Part shown: one piece after another, positions 49,130 through 62,921 of the stretch
Position numbering within the stretch: the stretch's first letter is position 1
Layout: every line of letters begins with the position of its first letter
Assembly (NCBI GenBank): GCA_038501785.1
Contig: JBAMJR010000170.1
Span: forward strand, 5,428,001 to 5,492,000
DNA length: 64,000 nt
Direction of reading: 5' to 3'
Source of the DNA: Myoxocephalus aenaeus
Lineage: Eukaryota; Chordata; Actinopteri; Perciformes; Cottidae
The notes under the pieces: generated by a model
Told to the model about the DNA's origin: nothing
What the model saw: the letters and a program-made list of their open reading frames with translations, nothing else
The model's database searches: none
Translations under genes and position numbers: made by a program

Positions 49130-49620
49130 GTCAACGGCGTTCATTATATCACCATTATAACCGCCGGTGGATGCTCTCGGCTGTTTAACGACTCGCTCTT
49201 TACGGAAGTAAGAGCGGTGTAGGGTCACGGTGCAGGGAGGGGGAGGGGGCTCCTCTAAGCACCCCGTGATTCATATCAAGCGCGCGTTAAGTGGCGTGTG
49301 GCTAAATTAGAGGCTGGATTCAAGCAGGTATAATAGCTCGCCCCGGCAGTGCGTAACGAGCCACTGTCTCACTGTGTAGTAATGTGGCCTTGATATCTTT
49401 TACATGAACCCACCAATAATAGTCAAGGCCATTTAGCCGGAGCCCGTATCCACACCCACGGCGTCTGCACATCAGCACAACACCCACGCAAGTCTTCTTC
49501 CTGTTTTGTAGACAACATTCCCCCACATCTTGAGTCATTGACTACGCTTAGGTTCATTAGTGAAGATAATTCTATTGCAGACAGCGGGTCAGCACATAGC
49601 ATGTCACGGCGACAGTGAGG
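49130..49620. promoter_or_regulatory. Candidate intergenic regulatory block
   Basis: Non-repetitive, CpG-containing stretch with little low-complexity DNA. It contains a GGCCTTGA...TCAAGGCC inverted repeat (49386-49393 / 49423-49430) around CACCAATAATAGT, plus TTAAGTGG and CTAAATTAG motifs. Composition and motif evidence only. Confidence 0.3.
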
Positions 49621-52600
49621 CACACCGCCGCAGCTAATTATAACTATGAAATCCTCATTAGATTATTGCGGGTGGGGGGGGGTGTCGTGAATTGTTGTGA
49701 AACATGGACCCACTACCTGGTTATGAGTGAGGATCTGAGGGAGAAAGTACCCCTGTGCAATCTGCCTTTGTATGTTTTGTCACATTTTCCTGCCTTTGTA
49801 ACTTGCTCCAAGCTAGACATGTGGTGTTCAAGGGCGCGCAAATAGTTTAATCGATGTGTCCCCTGATTTCTAAGACGTTAACATCCCTGCTATCCTCCAA
49901 CATCATATTGAAACGCTCATATTTTCCGATCCTGTTCTGGCTTTCTCTCTCCGCCCTTTCCTCCTCTTTTACAGTACACTGCCCTCTTCACGTTACCCCC
50001 CACACACCCTCTGTCACCCGTGAGTAATGACAACACGCATATTCTATATATCACACGCTACTGCACATGCTCAGTAGCTCTTCATTACATTAATTACTCT
50101 CATTGGAAGAGTGATCATCAGCCCCGTCAGAATCCATCATAGCCCGGTTCCCACAGAGACCTGAGCCCGGTAAATAATCACCGGTGTCGGTACCAGGACT
50201 CCGGCCCCGTCGTTCCCATCGGACACACCAGGGTGGGCCCTAAATACCCAGGGGGGGCCCGCTCCCACTGAGCCACATTCATCTCTGCCACCAGCGGAGG
50301 GAGAAGGTAGCTTGTGCTGTTTCAGACCCGTAATGGGTGAGAGTGGGTTTCACCCACAGGTAGTCTAATCCAGGCTCAGCAGTCAGAGGGGAATAACACC
50401 TTCTGTTTTACAACCACCTCTGGAACAGGTGTATGAGTAGCTCTGGATGAATCTGTGTGTGTTAATAATGGTTTCAAATGAAAAATGAGAGATGGAGGCC
50501 AAACAAATGTAGAAACTGTAACAAATCAACCACAGTGGTGTTCACAACAAGAAGGCCCTGTGGGGTTTCTCAAACTGTGGGATGTTAACTCACGAACTGA
50601 AGTTGATTTGCACACTAAGACAAAGTGGCAAGACCTCCTGGATGTTAGTGATGCAAGTTAAATTGTGGCTCCCGTTTCTGATACCTGATATCCATGTATC
50701 TGTTATTAATATACAAGACCGATCAGATACCAGAGCTCTCTTCTTCCCCAATTTAAAATCTCTATGCATGGAAGTCACTGGAATGATGAGGCCAGAGGAT
50801 GGCTGTGGCACTAAAAACCAAGTCAGCGGTCTTCCATGACTTGAGGAATGATAGCAGAAGCACAGGATGCTATAATGACATGGATGGATAAACTGTGGAT
50901 TGGTAGTATCATGCTTAATAAAATTTGGTGCATCAGTTCAGTTTTCTGGAAACATTTTACATTTCTTAGTGAGTTGCCTCTAGTTTGAAACAAACATGTG
51001 AAATGACCCCAGAAAGCAAACATGTATTGATGTTGGTGTACATTTGATAGCTTGTAGTTACTCAGAAGGTTTTGTATTTTCTGTCAAGTTCAGCTAACAA
51101 AATGAATTAAAGGTCAAAATGCCTTAATTGATGCTAAGCATTTTTTTCACCTGTTTATACTGTAGTTTGTATAATTATGATTTATTTAATTAAATAACAT
51201 TGTTGGACTTGTTTAAGACATGTTCTCATTTAAAGCAGGGCTGGGAGACATTGGGACCGTTGTGGAGGGCCAAACCAATAGGCTGAACTTAATACAAGTC
51301 AATATTAATGTAATTTAAAAAAAACTGTAAATTATATGGTTTTGAGCTGCTACTGGTAAGAATAAATATGTCAAAAATTATAATAATTTTAAGATACCAT
51401 TAAATCGTACCTTAAATATGTATGTTAAAGACCAGCAATTGATTAACTTTATACAAAAGCAATAAGTGCTTTTGATGTTTTCCAGTTCAGTTCAGTTTTT
51501 CTTACTCAGTGAGAAAAAGTCTGTGTTGCACTTGAACAAGTGCATTGAAGTCTGGTTGAATGAGGTGGATATGCAAAGGACAACTGACAGGTATCAGTGA
51601 GAGAGGATCTGGATCTGGATTTGTTGAACTTCATCACTGAGAATGTTTGTTCTCATGTGTAGGTAGATCCAAAAGAGAACTAATATCTTCTGAGCAGGCC
51701 TCCTCATCTGTGGAAGTTCTCCTCTTTGAGAGAAGAGTAAAAATCCAGAAGTGATACTGACTTAAAGTGTTCTACCATAGTGTATCAGGCTGCAAGTCGT
51801 AAGATGCCCAGGTCTGATTTAAAGGATACTACATTGAGGATGTTCTATATTCTCTTCAACAAGCCCCATGAAAATATCAAAACCATAATAACGTTAGTGA
51901 GACTCTCAATACTTTCTGACTTCCTTGGCCTGTCCATGGCTCTCAGTTCCAAGCCAATGTTCTCAAGATGTAAATCTAAATAAGACTAAATACTTTCCTA
52001 AAGCATCTTGGCAATGTAGTTTTAAGTGAGATTGATTCAATATAAAACACAATGCCAAAGTTCATAGTGCTGATTGATGTTTTTAATAGTTTTTGGACAA
52101 CAATGTATGGCACCGAGGAACAAGCTATCAGCGTGTTAGCTGCACCAGCTCATTGTTAGTTTTGTTCTTTTCATGGGATTAAAGTTAGTAAAGCGCCAGG
52201 CTTTGCATTTTAGTGTATATGTTGTTTAAAGGCAGTGTAAACTCTAACAAAACACAACAAGGGTTTACACTGCTTCCCTGGTGAAGAGAAGATCTTTTTG
52301 AACTGCAGCACCATTAAAATACAAACCAAAAATGTAAAGACTCACTCTCAATACACCAGCCTCTAGTTGTCCAGAGCATCAACACTCTGTGATGTTCTCA
52401 TCTTGCTGTTTAGAGCTCTCTTCATGGCCAATTGACCTGATAGCTCACTCCTGTCTCTCTTGCTAATTGAACAGAGAAGGAATGAGAGAGAGGAAGAGAA
52501 AGGGAAAAAGGAAGAGAGAGAGACTGAGAAGATGAGGGCGACTGAGGAGGAAGGAACGATGTGATAGAGGACGAGTGAGAGGAGAGAAGCGAGGGGTGGT

Positions 52601-52824
52601 GTAGCATGCAAGGCCTCATTGATTAGGTGGTGAGCGGTGCAATGTTTCTCTCCTGACACTTACACGCATTAAAGCTACATAAACACCCATAATTGGTTCG
52701 TTTAGAGCGGAGTGGAGGGAAACAGCACACACACAATCATTGTCTGTATGTGTGTGAGGAATATAGAGAAAAGAGGAGTAAAATGAGATGCTCACAAAAA
52801 GGCATCTCACATGGTTGGTGTGTG

Positions 52825-52859
<35 letters not shown>

Positions 52860-53596
52860 CACATGTCCCACTGCTGTACTAAGCAGGAATGATAAAACCA
52901 TCCTAAGAGACTTGGTATGACAATAACACTCACTTCAGGGAGAGGAAGAAATAGGAGGGATGCTGTTGACTGTGACAAATTAGCTCTCAAATATCGAGGT
53001 TGCCGATTGGCTGCGGACGTCAGCAGGGAGAGATACGGTTGGCTGGCTGAGTTGATGGATAGTTATTATGCTGTTCTAATAAAAGAAGATGCAACTTTGG
53101 GACTTTGCAGTTCAATGGTAGTTGTGGAGAGCTGGTCAGCACTGTCAAATGGGACCCTGTAAAGTGTGTGTGTGCTCATCTATGCATTTGTGCAGTTCTG
53201 TCTATGTTCTGGAGCACACAATAGTACACACATGTGGCAAAGCAAAAAGACACTATGAGAAAATTAGACAGTTGTAGGAGCTGTGCGTCCTGCAGCACTG
53301 ATGTCAGTCAGTCTATTTCGGTTCCTGGATGACAGTTTGTGCGAGAGGCAATATTCAGGGTGTTCCCTCTGTCCCGTAACACCATATCCATCAGGTCATA
53401 AGACCCCCTGACAGGGTGTAACTGGAACTATCTCCTCCTGCCCCACCCCAGAGGGCCGTGTCATTGGCTGAATGGAGCGCTCCCCGGACGTGGAATGATG
53501 GGATCCCTCGTTCTTGGCTGTCATCTCTAATCCAACACTCTCACCCACACAGCTGAATCTTCATCTCTCTCTCTCTCATGCTGTGCACGGCATACT

Positions 53597-53603
53597 CACA
53601 CAC

Positions 53604-53689
<86 letters not shown>

Positions 53690-53694
53690 GCACA
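53597..53694 (+). repeat. (CA)n microsatellite with CGCA interruptions
   Basis: Nearly pure CA for about 97 bp. Confidence 0.97.
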
Positions 53695-56600
53695 CTTTCA
53701 AACTTTCTCCAACTATCTCCCCATACTCTGGGCCACAACTACATTTGCATTCACTGCCAATTCAGATGCTGTATCAACTTCGCTGAATCTACATATCGTT
53801 GACGTGTCCAGGTGCTAAGTCACCATTATGTCTCTCTTCAGCACTCACACAGACACACACACAGGGGAAGGGCCAGGCAGGTCACAGTGGCCCCAGAGCA
53901 CTGGACTGTGCTAAGCAGGTAAATATAGCGAGGACAGGCTTTATTAGAATAGAAAAAGCTCTGTTACTGTCACAGGTAAGCATGACCGATTGGAATGGAT
54001 CTTTACCTCCATGGCCAGCGTCCAACAGTCGTCCTCAGCTATTCTGAATAGCCTCAACACTTCTGGGTTGTGTCTTTTCTGAACCAATCCTAAAAGAACC
54101 AGTAAGACCATGTTTCCCTAACACAGAGGGATCTTGAATGTAGTGTGTGTACATGAGTGTTTGGGTGTGCACCCTCTTAATTTATTACTAATGTTCTTGG
54201 TCTATAAAAAAGGAGGTGAGTGTATGTCATGTCTTCTTAATGTAACTGCCCAGCAGATTACCGCCTTCTTGCCTCCGAATCAATACCGTCGAGTGGGTGA
54301 AAAATAAGGCTACCTTCATCTCAAGTCACCTCAGCATTTGCCCTGCACACACACTCACACAGACACTGTTCATGCATTTTCACATGCATGTTCACTATCG
54401 TGTTCAAATATAAAGTGGCTTTAAGCAAATGGAAATAAAAAGGATAGAAATAAAAAAGCGATGTGGAGTCCATTGTGTAATCTCTCTGGCCTTCTCATCG
54501 CCTCTGAGCCTCCACACAAAGAACCATCCATCCTCAATCCTCTAAAGCTCATTGATCCTATCAACATCCAGACGGAGTAAAGATGCCCCTCTTCCCCTCA
54601 CATCGCCGAACACTCACTCTATAACTGGGATCAATATTGATTATCATCTTTAAACTGCCTGCCTTTGGCCATGTACTTCACGAGCTGCTGCATCCTAAAG
54701 GTATGAGGTTTGGGTCTGTGATGACTTTTGTATTGGGCTCATTTGGGGGTTTTCTGTAAAATGGAAATGAAGCACAAGAACAGTAAAAGAAAGAAGAATG
54801 TTAGGGAGATAGTGAGATATGGATATTAGAGGAAAATTCAAGATGAGATTAGTGTTTTAGTTCATGAATGAAGCCTTGAATCTCTATGTTTGTGTATTTT
54901 CTCTCTGAATTGTTCTGAACTCGTCATTAGCTTTTGCCACCAAAGGCACGAACATATCAGCATCAGCATCAGTGTCCAGCTCCCTTCTGTCCTCCTTTAT
55001 CCCACTTTTCCACCCCACATACTGTATCTGACTCCATCCCGTCAATCATGCATCTCAGATAGCCCCATGATCGCAATCGACACTCAAATGATGGAAGTGA
55101 ATAAAACTCATTACTGACAGTCAGCGTGAGTCATGGCCGGACATTAAAAGTTGCGTCTGGCCCACAGCCGTTCATCCCTCAGTCGTGCTTTATGATGGGG
55201 AGACCTGGTCGGGTTCCCATTGCCTTTCAGCGCCAATCTCCATCAATCCACCACACCTACAGACGCCCCCACCTCCCTTGTTCTTAATGCATCTCGAGTC
55301 TTCAGACATACTAACCGCTTTTATCCAAGTGGTTGGAGAGTTTTTAGTTGTGGGGTTTGGGCGAGGGCTGTCAGAAGTCTTGGTGTCTGGGGTTGCAAAT
55401 GTGGTTGTTGTAATAAACCAAATGAGCTGCTACTTTTCTGTTTTTGAATTAAACACCCATTGTCACTCTCTGGAACTTGGGACTACTTATTTCTCACACT
55501 TGTGAAGACCTCTGGGCAGCCATTTTACTGCCGCTGTCCATACTCCCCACCTATCTATACTAACCACTGCCTAAACAACTCTTTACCTAATGTAAACTAA
55601 GCCAGGGCGGTGAGTCACCGACCATCTTAGACCTCCTCCTAACTGGTCCTGTCCCCATAAACCCAGTGCAGAGAGAGAGCAGTGTTTACAGAAACACAGG
55701 AGCGGCTCACCTCTGATCTGCCCTGCGATAGCGGGAAAAGAAAAGACTGCGAGGGAATGAGTGAGAAGGACAGAGAGGAAAGGAGACGCCAGGGGTTACA
55801 TGATTGCAGGACAAACTCATAAAAGTTCCATTAACCCACGAGGAGTTAAAGAGGCCCTGTTTTCATCCAGCAGACAGCCGTCACAAACAGAGCATCACCA
55901 TAAACTGTGTCCTCCTTCCTTTCCTCCATCTTTCTCTTGATCTCTGCAGCCCTCGCTCCCACAGTCTCTTTGTCTTCTTACCCTTCAACCCTCAGTTCAT
56001 TTTCTTTTTTTTTATACTTTACAAATGTCTTCCTTCCAGTGTACCAGCACAGACATTGTAAACATAAATCTATAAACAAGGACTCCGTCCTACTTAAGAT
56101 CTCCCACTCTTCTTCTCTCTTTCCCACCCCCTCCTCCCCCTCAGCTGACCAAAACCGGACTCCCTCTTTAAAACCCCGCTCCCCCCTTAATCTGGGTTCC
56201 TGCTCTGTGAGTCACAACCTACAGACGCCAAAGGTCTGTCCGCGTCAGTCTGTCTGTCTTATTAAACCGGCTCGCCATTCATCCATGTCTATTCACTAAC
56301 TGCTTTCAGGTTGATCTGATAAGAGAACTTTGCACAAAAACCTGTCTTTTGCGTGAGGATATTTGATGATTTATGTAGAACTCTAAGATAGCATTGTTTT
56401 AATGTTGTTGCCATCGAGGGTATTGAGCTCATTTCTGCTCTTTGCATTGTTCACTGTAAATCCACATTTTCTTGCGCTTTCAGTCCTGCCTCCTATTATT
56501 GCAACATATAACAGTTGTTGTTTAATTGATTCCCAGCAAACAACTGTGGCCTCGAAACAAAATGCACCACTTCCTGTTTTCCAGGGGAGACCCGAGTAAC

Positions 56601-57477
56601 ACGACTTTCCTGAACGGCAAGAGCTGAAATTTAACTGTGTTTTACTGATTAGTAATAAGATAGCTTAGATAAGAGTAATAAATGCAACGTTTCTATATAA
56701 ATATAAAACCATTTTAGCTTTACTTTGAGAAGTACTGCAGATCAAGCAATTATAAAAAAACAAGTTTCTCAATTTGAGCTTAATTTACCAATGAAGTCTC
56801 ATTAAGATCAATATCTCGTTTTGCAAGAGAGACCTGAGAAGAAATTGCATATTCACAAGATAATAACAGGTTATCTCATGCAAAATAAATATTAAAAATA
56901 ACAGAGCACTTTCTGTCTCTAACAATTTAATATGCAACAAGGGGTTATTACTAAAACCTCATTGTATATTAAGGGTTCTATATGCTGTTCTATTAGAAAA
57001 AACACATTCATGTAAGATGCTTTATAAAATTCTAGAAAAAAACAGATGCAGTAAAATATGATCATCAAGATTAATAATTATGCAATCTGGATTACCATTT
57101 AAACCCAAATCTTTTTGCCAAACATGTAACGTATTCTATCTTTAAGCCATACCTTCGACGTACTTTAATCCCACATGTGTTTTTCTTTTGAATCATTCTT
57201 TGTGAAATAATTCTGACCGGCATGTTTGTGGAGACATTATGAACACTGACCTCAGACACACACGGTGCTGACCCTCTACCTTTAGTCTGTTCCTACAGTT
57301 TTATAGTTTTAGGGAGGTCGGCTTCCAGCCAAACAGCGAGTGTTCTTTGAAATCATCCATTAAGGCACTAAGCACAGGCTCTTAGCTCATCTTCTGATGC
57401 TCTCGCTATCTGGTACCACTATCTCCTCTGCTCTCTTTCCCATGCTGTAACCTTACCTCCCAGAGTTATCTTGCCTC

Positions 57478-57478
<1 letters not shown>

Positions 57479-57555
<77 letters not shown>
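57479..57555 (+). repeat. (CA)38 microsatellite
   Basis: Pure CA tract in the intergenic region. Confidence 0.98.
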
Positions 57556-57558
<3 letters not shown>

Positions 57559-57774
57559 CCTGCTTGGAAGGCACCTCTTTCTGAGTTTTACCACAAAAAC
57601 GTTTTTTTCTTAAATCTAGGACCCTTTATTTAAAAAATTACAGACAGAACGAGCATTTTAATTTAATTATTGTCTTTTTTGTACATATATATTTAGCTTT
57701 GTTGGATATATAGCATTGCAAGTAGCTTGAGAACCAAGCTTTTAATTGACAATGACTGCATTTGTAATTGTTCA

Positions 57775-57875
57775 CCATCCATCAATTATCTGTAACATGC
57801 TTATCCTATTCAGGGTAGCTGGAGCCCAGCTGACATTGGGCAAAGGCAGGGTACACCCTGGAAAAATAGTGTAAT
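57775..57875 (+). mobile_element. Fragment of a very common teleost dispersed repeat
   Basis: CCATCCATCAATTATCTGTA, GCTTATCCTATTCAGGGT, AGCTGGAGCCCAGCTGACAT and GGGTACACCCTGG follow the well-known order of this repeat. Confidence 0.7.
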
Positions 57876-58369
57876 TATTGTGCACTGGATATTAATTAAC
57901 TTGAAACTCACTTAAAATGTTGTTGGCAGATTGTATAAGCTTTCGCTAGCTAGCTAATCAATCTATTGCTAGCTCTTCAAATTGGTTGGAAATGTTGTCC
58001 TCTGCTGACTTTGTAATGTTTTCTGCTGAATAAAAAAAAAAACTATCTCTTGGAAACAGATCTTAATTGTGTGCTGGTTTGCTATAAGCATGTTGTGATA
58101 AAAGACGATGCAAAAGCTAACCGATCCCAGGAAAAGTCCTCATCCTGAACACTAGCAAATCCCTGAAAGACGTGTAAATAAAGAAACGTGCATTGCACTG
58201 AGGAGCTAGTCCCAAGTTTAATATTGAATAATGACTATAAATACATTGTTAGTATCTTCAAACATTCCCAATAGACTATAAAGAACAGAAGAGAGCTGCT
58301 AACATTTTTCACACATTCCACCACATCTTGTTTTCCTCCCCCCTGCCTGTTTACTAAACTCTCCTGTCA

Positions 58370-58800
58370 TTTCAGATCCTCCCACAGCATCAGCTCTCGT
58401 TCCCCTCAGCTGGTCCTCCTCGCCCATCTCACCTGCAGCATCACCTCATCAGTTCCTCATATTTAAGCCCTACTTGCACTTGTTCCCTGCCTGATTGTCT
58501 TGTGTGTTACAGCCAAGTGTGCCAGCGTTAGCCACGATTACTATCCCTTATCTGCCTGTTCTTGACTACGGATTCTCTGCCTGCTACTTTTGTATTTGTT
58601 TGCCTTTATGAATGATCTCCCACTTGTTTTGTGTAAAACTTGATAAGATATAGTTTTGCTGTAACGGTTAGTATCGGGGCACAGGAACCCAAAAGCACGA
58701 CACAGAGATAGATAGACCAGGACAGTTCGGTTTACTCAAGTTCAGGCAGGGTCAACACCAGGAGATCAGTCATAAAGGCAAACAAATATAAAAGGGGCAG
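58370..58800. mobile_element. Probable retroelement-derived leader/LTR-like fragments
   Basis: A CT-rich leader with CATATTTAAGCCCTACTTGC and TGCCTGATTGTCTTGTGTG is followed at about 58660 by GGGGCACAGGAACCCAAAAG, ACAGTTCGGTTTACTCAAG and AGGCAGGGTC. Both resemble ends of dispersed elements frequent in fish. A related piece, GGCAAGACGAGACTAAGCAAG, occurs near 59600. Confidence 0.4.
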
Positions 58801-59814
58801 GCAGAGAATCTGTCTAAAAGACAGTTGTATTTATTTAAGCAATGTTTCAAAACAGTAGGCTACTATATTTACTATTCAACTAATATGAATCCTGTAAAAA
58901 TATGAATTGTCTTATCAAGTAAAAAAAAAAAAGAACAACATAGATCTATACCCGAAAAGGTACACCAGTAATAAAGGCTGCAGCTGCATGCCACAGTGGT
59001 TATTGAGGTGCAAGCGACCTCTGCAACTACACACTGCAACATGGAGATACATTAACTATGTTTTTCAAAATAAAAATAACTTTGAGCTCCAGTCTCAGGT
59101 AGCCAGCCAAAAGCAGATACTGTGAGGCAAAGTATTAAAGGAGTGAAGTAAAACAAGAATAATATTGAATTATTGTAGTTTTCTTTTCATTTTTACCACA
59201 TGTCATGTATAACAAGACCCAAAATGAAAACTGTACACATACATCAATTATGTAAACACCATGATCCTGTCCCAAGCTTTTTGATCCATAGAAGTGGTTG
59301 ATCCCTGTAACTGTGTTCACTATAAGTGGTTTCCACTGTAATATCAATTGACAGTTTACAGAATAGACTCCCACTTGTGGTGCAATATGCAGGACTAACA
59401 ACCCCCGCTATAACCCCTCAGTACAATATTGCACTAAATAAATACATCAAAGACATTGCCTTACGTGTACGCTATTAAATAAAACTCCTGACCAGAGTGC
59501 AGCAGAGCACCGAGTTGTATCAACAGCTGACCTAAAAAACTGAGCAGGACATCTTTCTCAAGCAGCTAAGCCAACTACAAAAAAATACAAAACTAAGGGA
59601 GGCAAGACGAGACTAAGCAAGACCGCAGTGCAAGTAGAGTCTGGCTGTCCCTAATATCCCACAACAAGCAAAACAACCTGGAATATCTCAACAGCAATAT
59701 CCAAGCAGTGATATTAGTATTATAGTGTAAGTCACGGTTGCTATAGTCACATGATTTGTTAGGAACTTGTAATATACCGTGAGTCGCTAGTGAGTAACAT
59801 CAACAATGCTCTTT

Positions 59815-60345
59815 TCCTGACCCTAACTAATTAGTTTTGGTGCCTAAACTTAACTTCCTGAGAAAAGCAAAGTTCATTTTGAAAAGTCATTATGCATGTC
59901 ATGATGGTGTATTGATGAGCTGTCCCTATACCTCTGGAAGGGGACGTACGTCATAGTTTGAAGCTTAGGGCCACTGACCAAGCGCCAGTATGTGACAATT
60001 TAGGAGTGAGAATGTGTTGGATAGGCACACCATTTAATCCATTCCGGTTGTTTTGGGTTTTGGAAACCTTAAAAATACCACCACCTTCCAAACTCCTTAG
60101 ATGCAGAGTATCATTCCTACTGCAGCCCCATGCACATCGTGTCACAGCGTATCCTCATATATCTAATGAAAAAGTTACTCCCCATTTTTCGAACAAAAGT
60201 CCAGCAACACGTGTCAATTTCAGCTCAATCCATTCTGACAATCTTTTCAAAAATAAACATCTTCACAAAAAAAAAAAAACGTTGGTAGATTTAGGCAACA
60301 AAATTGAATTTAGGAAAAACATCTTGAAATACTTGCAGTGTTGGT
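59815..60345. mobile_element. Inverted-repeat element remnant (TTAGGCAACAAAA-type arms)
   Basis: 59830-59880 read in reverse (TTAAGTTTAGGCACCAAAAC) resembles 60280-60320 forward (GTAGATTTAGGCAACAAAAT). Both resemble arms of a common fish repeat (GGTTTAGGCAACAAAAC...). The segment between is non-coding. Confidence 0.45.
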
Positions 60346-60879
60346 TTTTGCCATCGTCATACTTCCTGCTTAATACTTCCTGGTTCACGATGACGTGGAT
60401 TACATACACATTGTTGGATATCAACGAACTACAGCACATTCATGTTCGTACAAAGCTGTAGGAAGAAAGCCTGTGCGTCAACATGCAAAAACATACACAG
60501 GACTGCCAAGCCAGGCATGTGCTTATAGCTACAGATTTAACTATGGTGAAGAGGGGTTTAGTGAACAGTCTCTTGAACACCTTTCTTCATTACAATGTAT
60601 TTCCAGTAAAAAAAAAAAACATTTCCGTTCAATGTTCTGTTTATCCTTATTATCCGGTCACTACACCCCCTAGTTCAGCTGTGCATATACTTTCCAAATG
60701 TATTCATGTCCAGTTCAAATCACCAAACAGCAGCAGTCAGTGGTCAGCAGGACGACTCAGCACTTCACCCTGAGTGCAGGTTTAGAGGGGAGGCTGTGTG
60801 GGAGTCAGAAGGGCAGGGGGTTGGGAGGCTGAGGAGCAGAGTGAAGGGTGAGCCCAGACACCCAAGTCCCCCAGGAGAG

Positions 60880-61420
60880 GACCAGTAGGCTCGGTGTGAC
60901 AGTCATGGGACTTGGGCATAATGAGGATACATCACTGCAGCAATGAGGTGCTCTATCACAGGCACACACACACACACACACCAACAAAAGGCATTCACAA
61001 GCAGACACACACTCGACTGTGCGCCTCAATGGAGACGTCAAATCCAAACCTCAGAGCTGATCATATCATGGCAGAAGACGTCAAATAAGCCCGAGTCCCC
61101 CTGTAAAAGACCACGTGATGCATTCTGCGCGGTGCAGTGCCCGACTGTGGGAACGGGCTGTTTTCTTACACTCGACCCAACCGTCTGTTTGCTGATTCTC
61201 TGGGAAAGAAGGGGTACAACTTTTGTTTCCTGTCGCCTTCAGCCACCGCCGCTGCGGAGCAGTAAAGCGGCGAGCGTGCAGTAAAATAAAATGAGGTGTG
61301 GAGAGAGTTGGACTGATCTGCAAAGCCATGCCGCGAAGGTCGTAAAATAATAACACTCCGTCGTAAAACAAAGAGCTTATTAAATCATTTTTAAACAATA
61401 TCGGACGATGTGGTGTGAGC
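60880..61420. promoter_or_regulatory. Candidate intergenic regulatory block with paired TCGTAAAA sites
   Basis: Non-repetitive, CpG-containing segment. Two TCGTAAAA octamers (61340-61347 and 61361-61368) sit 21 bp apart in the same orientation; TCGTAAA is a HOX13-type site. Also GCAGTAAAATAAAATG at about 61278. On the predicted hoxa side of hibadh. Conservation untested. Confidence 0.35.
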
Positions 61421-62900
61421 AGTTCCACAAAACTAAAACTAAAACTAAAAAAAACTAAAAATCTCACGGCTTGTTGGCTGAGCTCCTCCCAGCAATATCA
61501 ATAAAGTGACACTTGGCCATTATGTGGCCATTACTTGGACTTTAAGTGACAAGTGTACATCAGAAGAGCAGGAGAGTGCAACCTCCCTGTGTTAGAAGCC
61601 TGTGGTTATGTCTCTCTGTGTGGTGATGAGAACATACGAAACAATGGACAAGTCAAATATTAGGATTTCAACCCGAAGTGATGACATTTGGGAAACATTG
61701 GCCGGTGGCGACATCCACATACGCCATTACGTCATGAGTGCAGTTATTCTTTCACACTTGCTGCTGATATGAACTAAAACTCGCTGCCGCATTGAGCTGC
61801 AGTGAACATATTTATATTATACGATCAGTGGAATTAATAAAGGAGTGAAAGCTTGTGAGGACTAACTGTGAGGTTGCATACGGATTCGTCCATCACTACA
61901 ATTAATGACATGGGTCATGCAGTTCAGGAAGAGAGAAAGCCTGAGCTGTACCATAGTTAAGAAATTATTACGACCAACTAAATTGAATTGATGGAGTCAA
62001 TTTGCACAAAAGCATCTGCTAAATTAATTTAATTTAAAATAGCTATACCGTATGAATTACCTACATATATACATATCATGTCAAGCATCATTATCACATA
62101 ATTAGTTAAAGGAAAAATGCCTTTCCTTCTTTCTTCTTCCTCTGACTTTAGCCATCACACAAAGTATGTTCTTGCACCTAAACAATTATATGTCAAAGGC
62201 TTTTCTTCTAACAAAGACCACTCATGTATTATATAAATTATGTGAATGTCAAGCTGTACTGTATATTTCGACTGCCAATTGATGTAAACTGAATATTAAA
62301 TGAATTTAAACAAGCAATCAAATTTGTACCAATAAAGGATTAAGAGCATCTGATCTTCAGATTGCTTCAATACTCTTAGAGGGCTGGCTATCATAAAGGA
62401 ATGGATCACAATTACAAGAAATAAAGGCCAAACAAAGGCAAATAGACATTGCATTAGGATGTTACGTTGAGGTGCAGCTGCTGTTCTCATTACATTTACT
62501 CATTCTAAAAATAGCACATTGGTTTCTTTGAATTTGCTGTCACTCTCTGTCCTCTGTCTGGTGTTTATGGTCTGGCTAGTAAAGACGAAAATACCACCAT
62601 TTTATATTTGAAAAAAGCAGCTCTATGTTCTTTTTTATTTATTTTTTAACCAAAATTGGTAATTGTCTTCGCTTATGTCCAGAAATTTAAATAGTTTTCC
62701 TGTACATTTAATTGTGTGTTAGGGTAACAGACAACGTCAGTGTCAAATGCCCTTGCCATTCCCGGCTTCATCAATCAAGGTCGAGGAAATGCTTCTGCCT
62801 GGAGAAAGCAAAATTCCTTTTTGCAGCTGACTGAAGTTGGGGCCACTTGACAGAGTGCAAGTAAAAGCGAAATATGAAGATGACCAATTTGTGAAAAAAT

Positions 62901-62921
62901 GGGGGGGGGGGGGGGGGGGGG
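62901..62921 (+). repeat. Poly-G run of 21
   Basis: Uninterrupted G homopolymer; length may be unreliable in the assembly. Confidence 0.9.

Noticed and set aside
59958..60461. 167-codon plus-strand open frame
   Set aside because: Overlaps a degenerate inverted-repeat element; no domain, no start context, biased toward poly-A-derived lysine.
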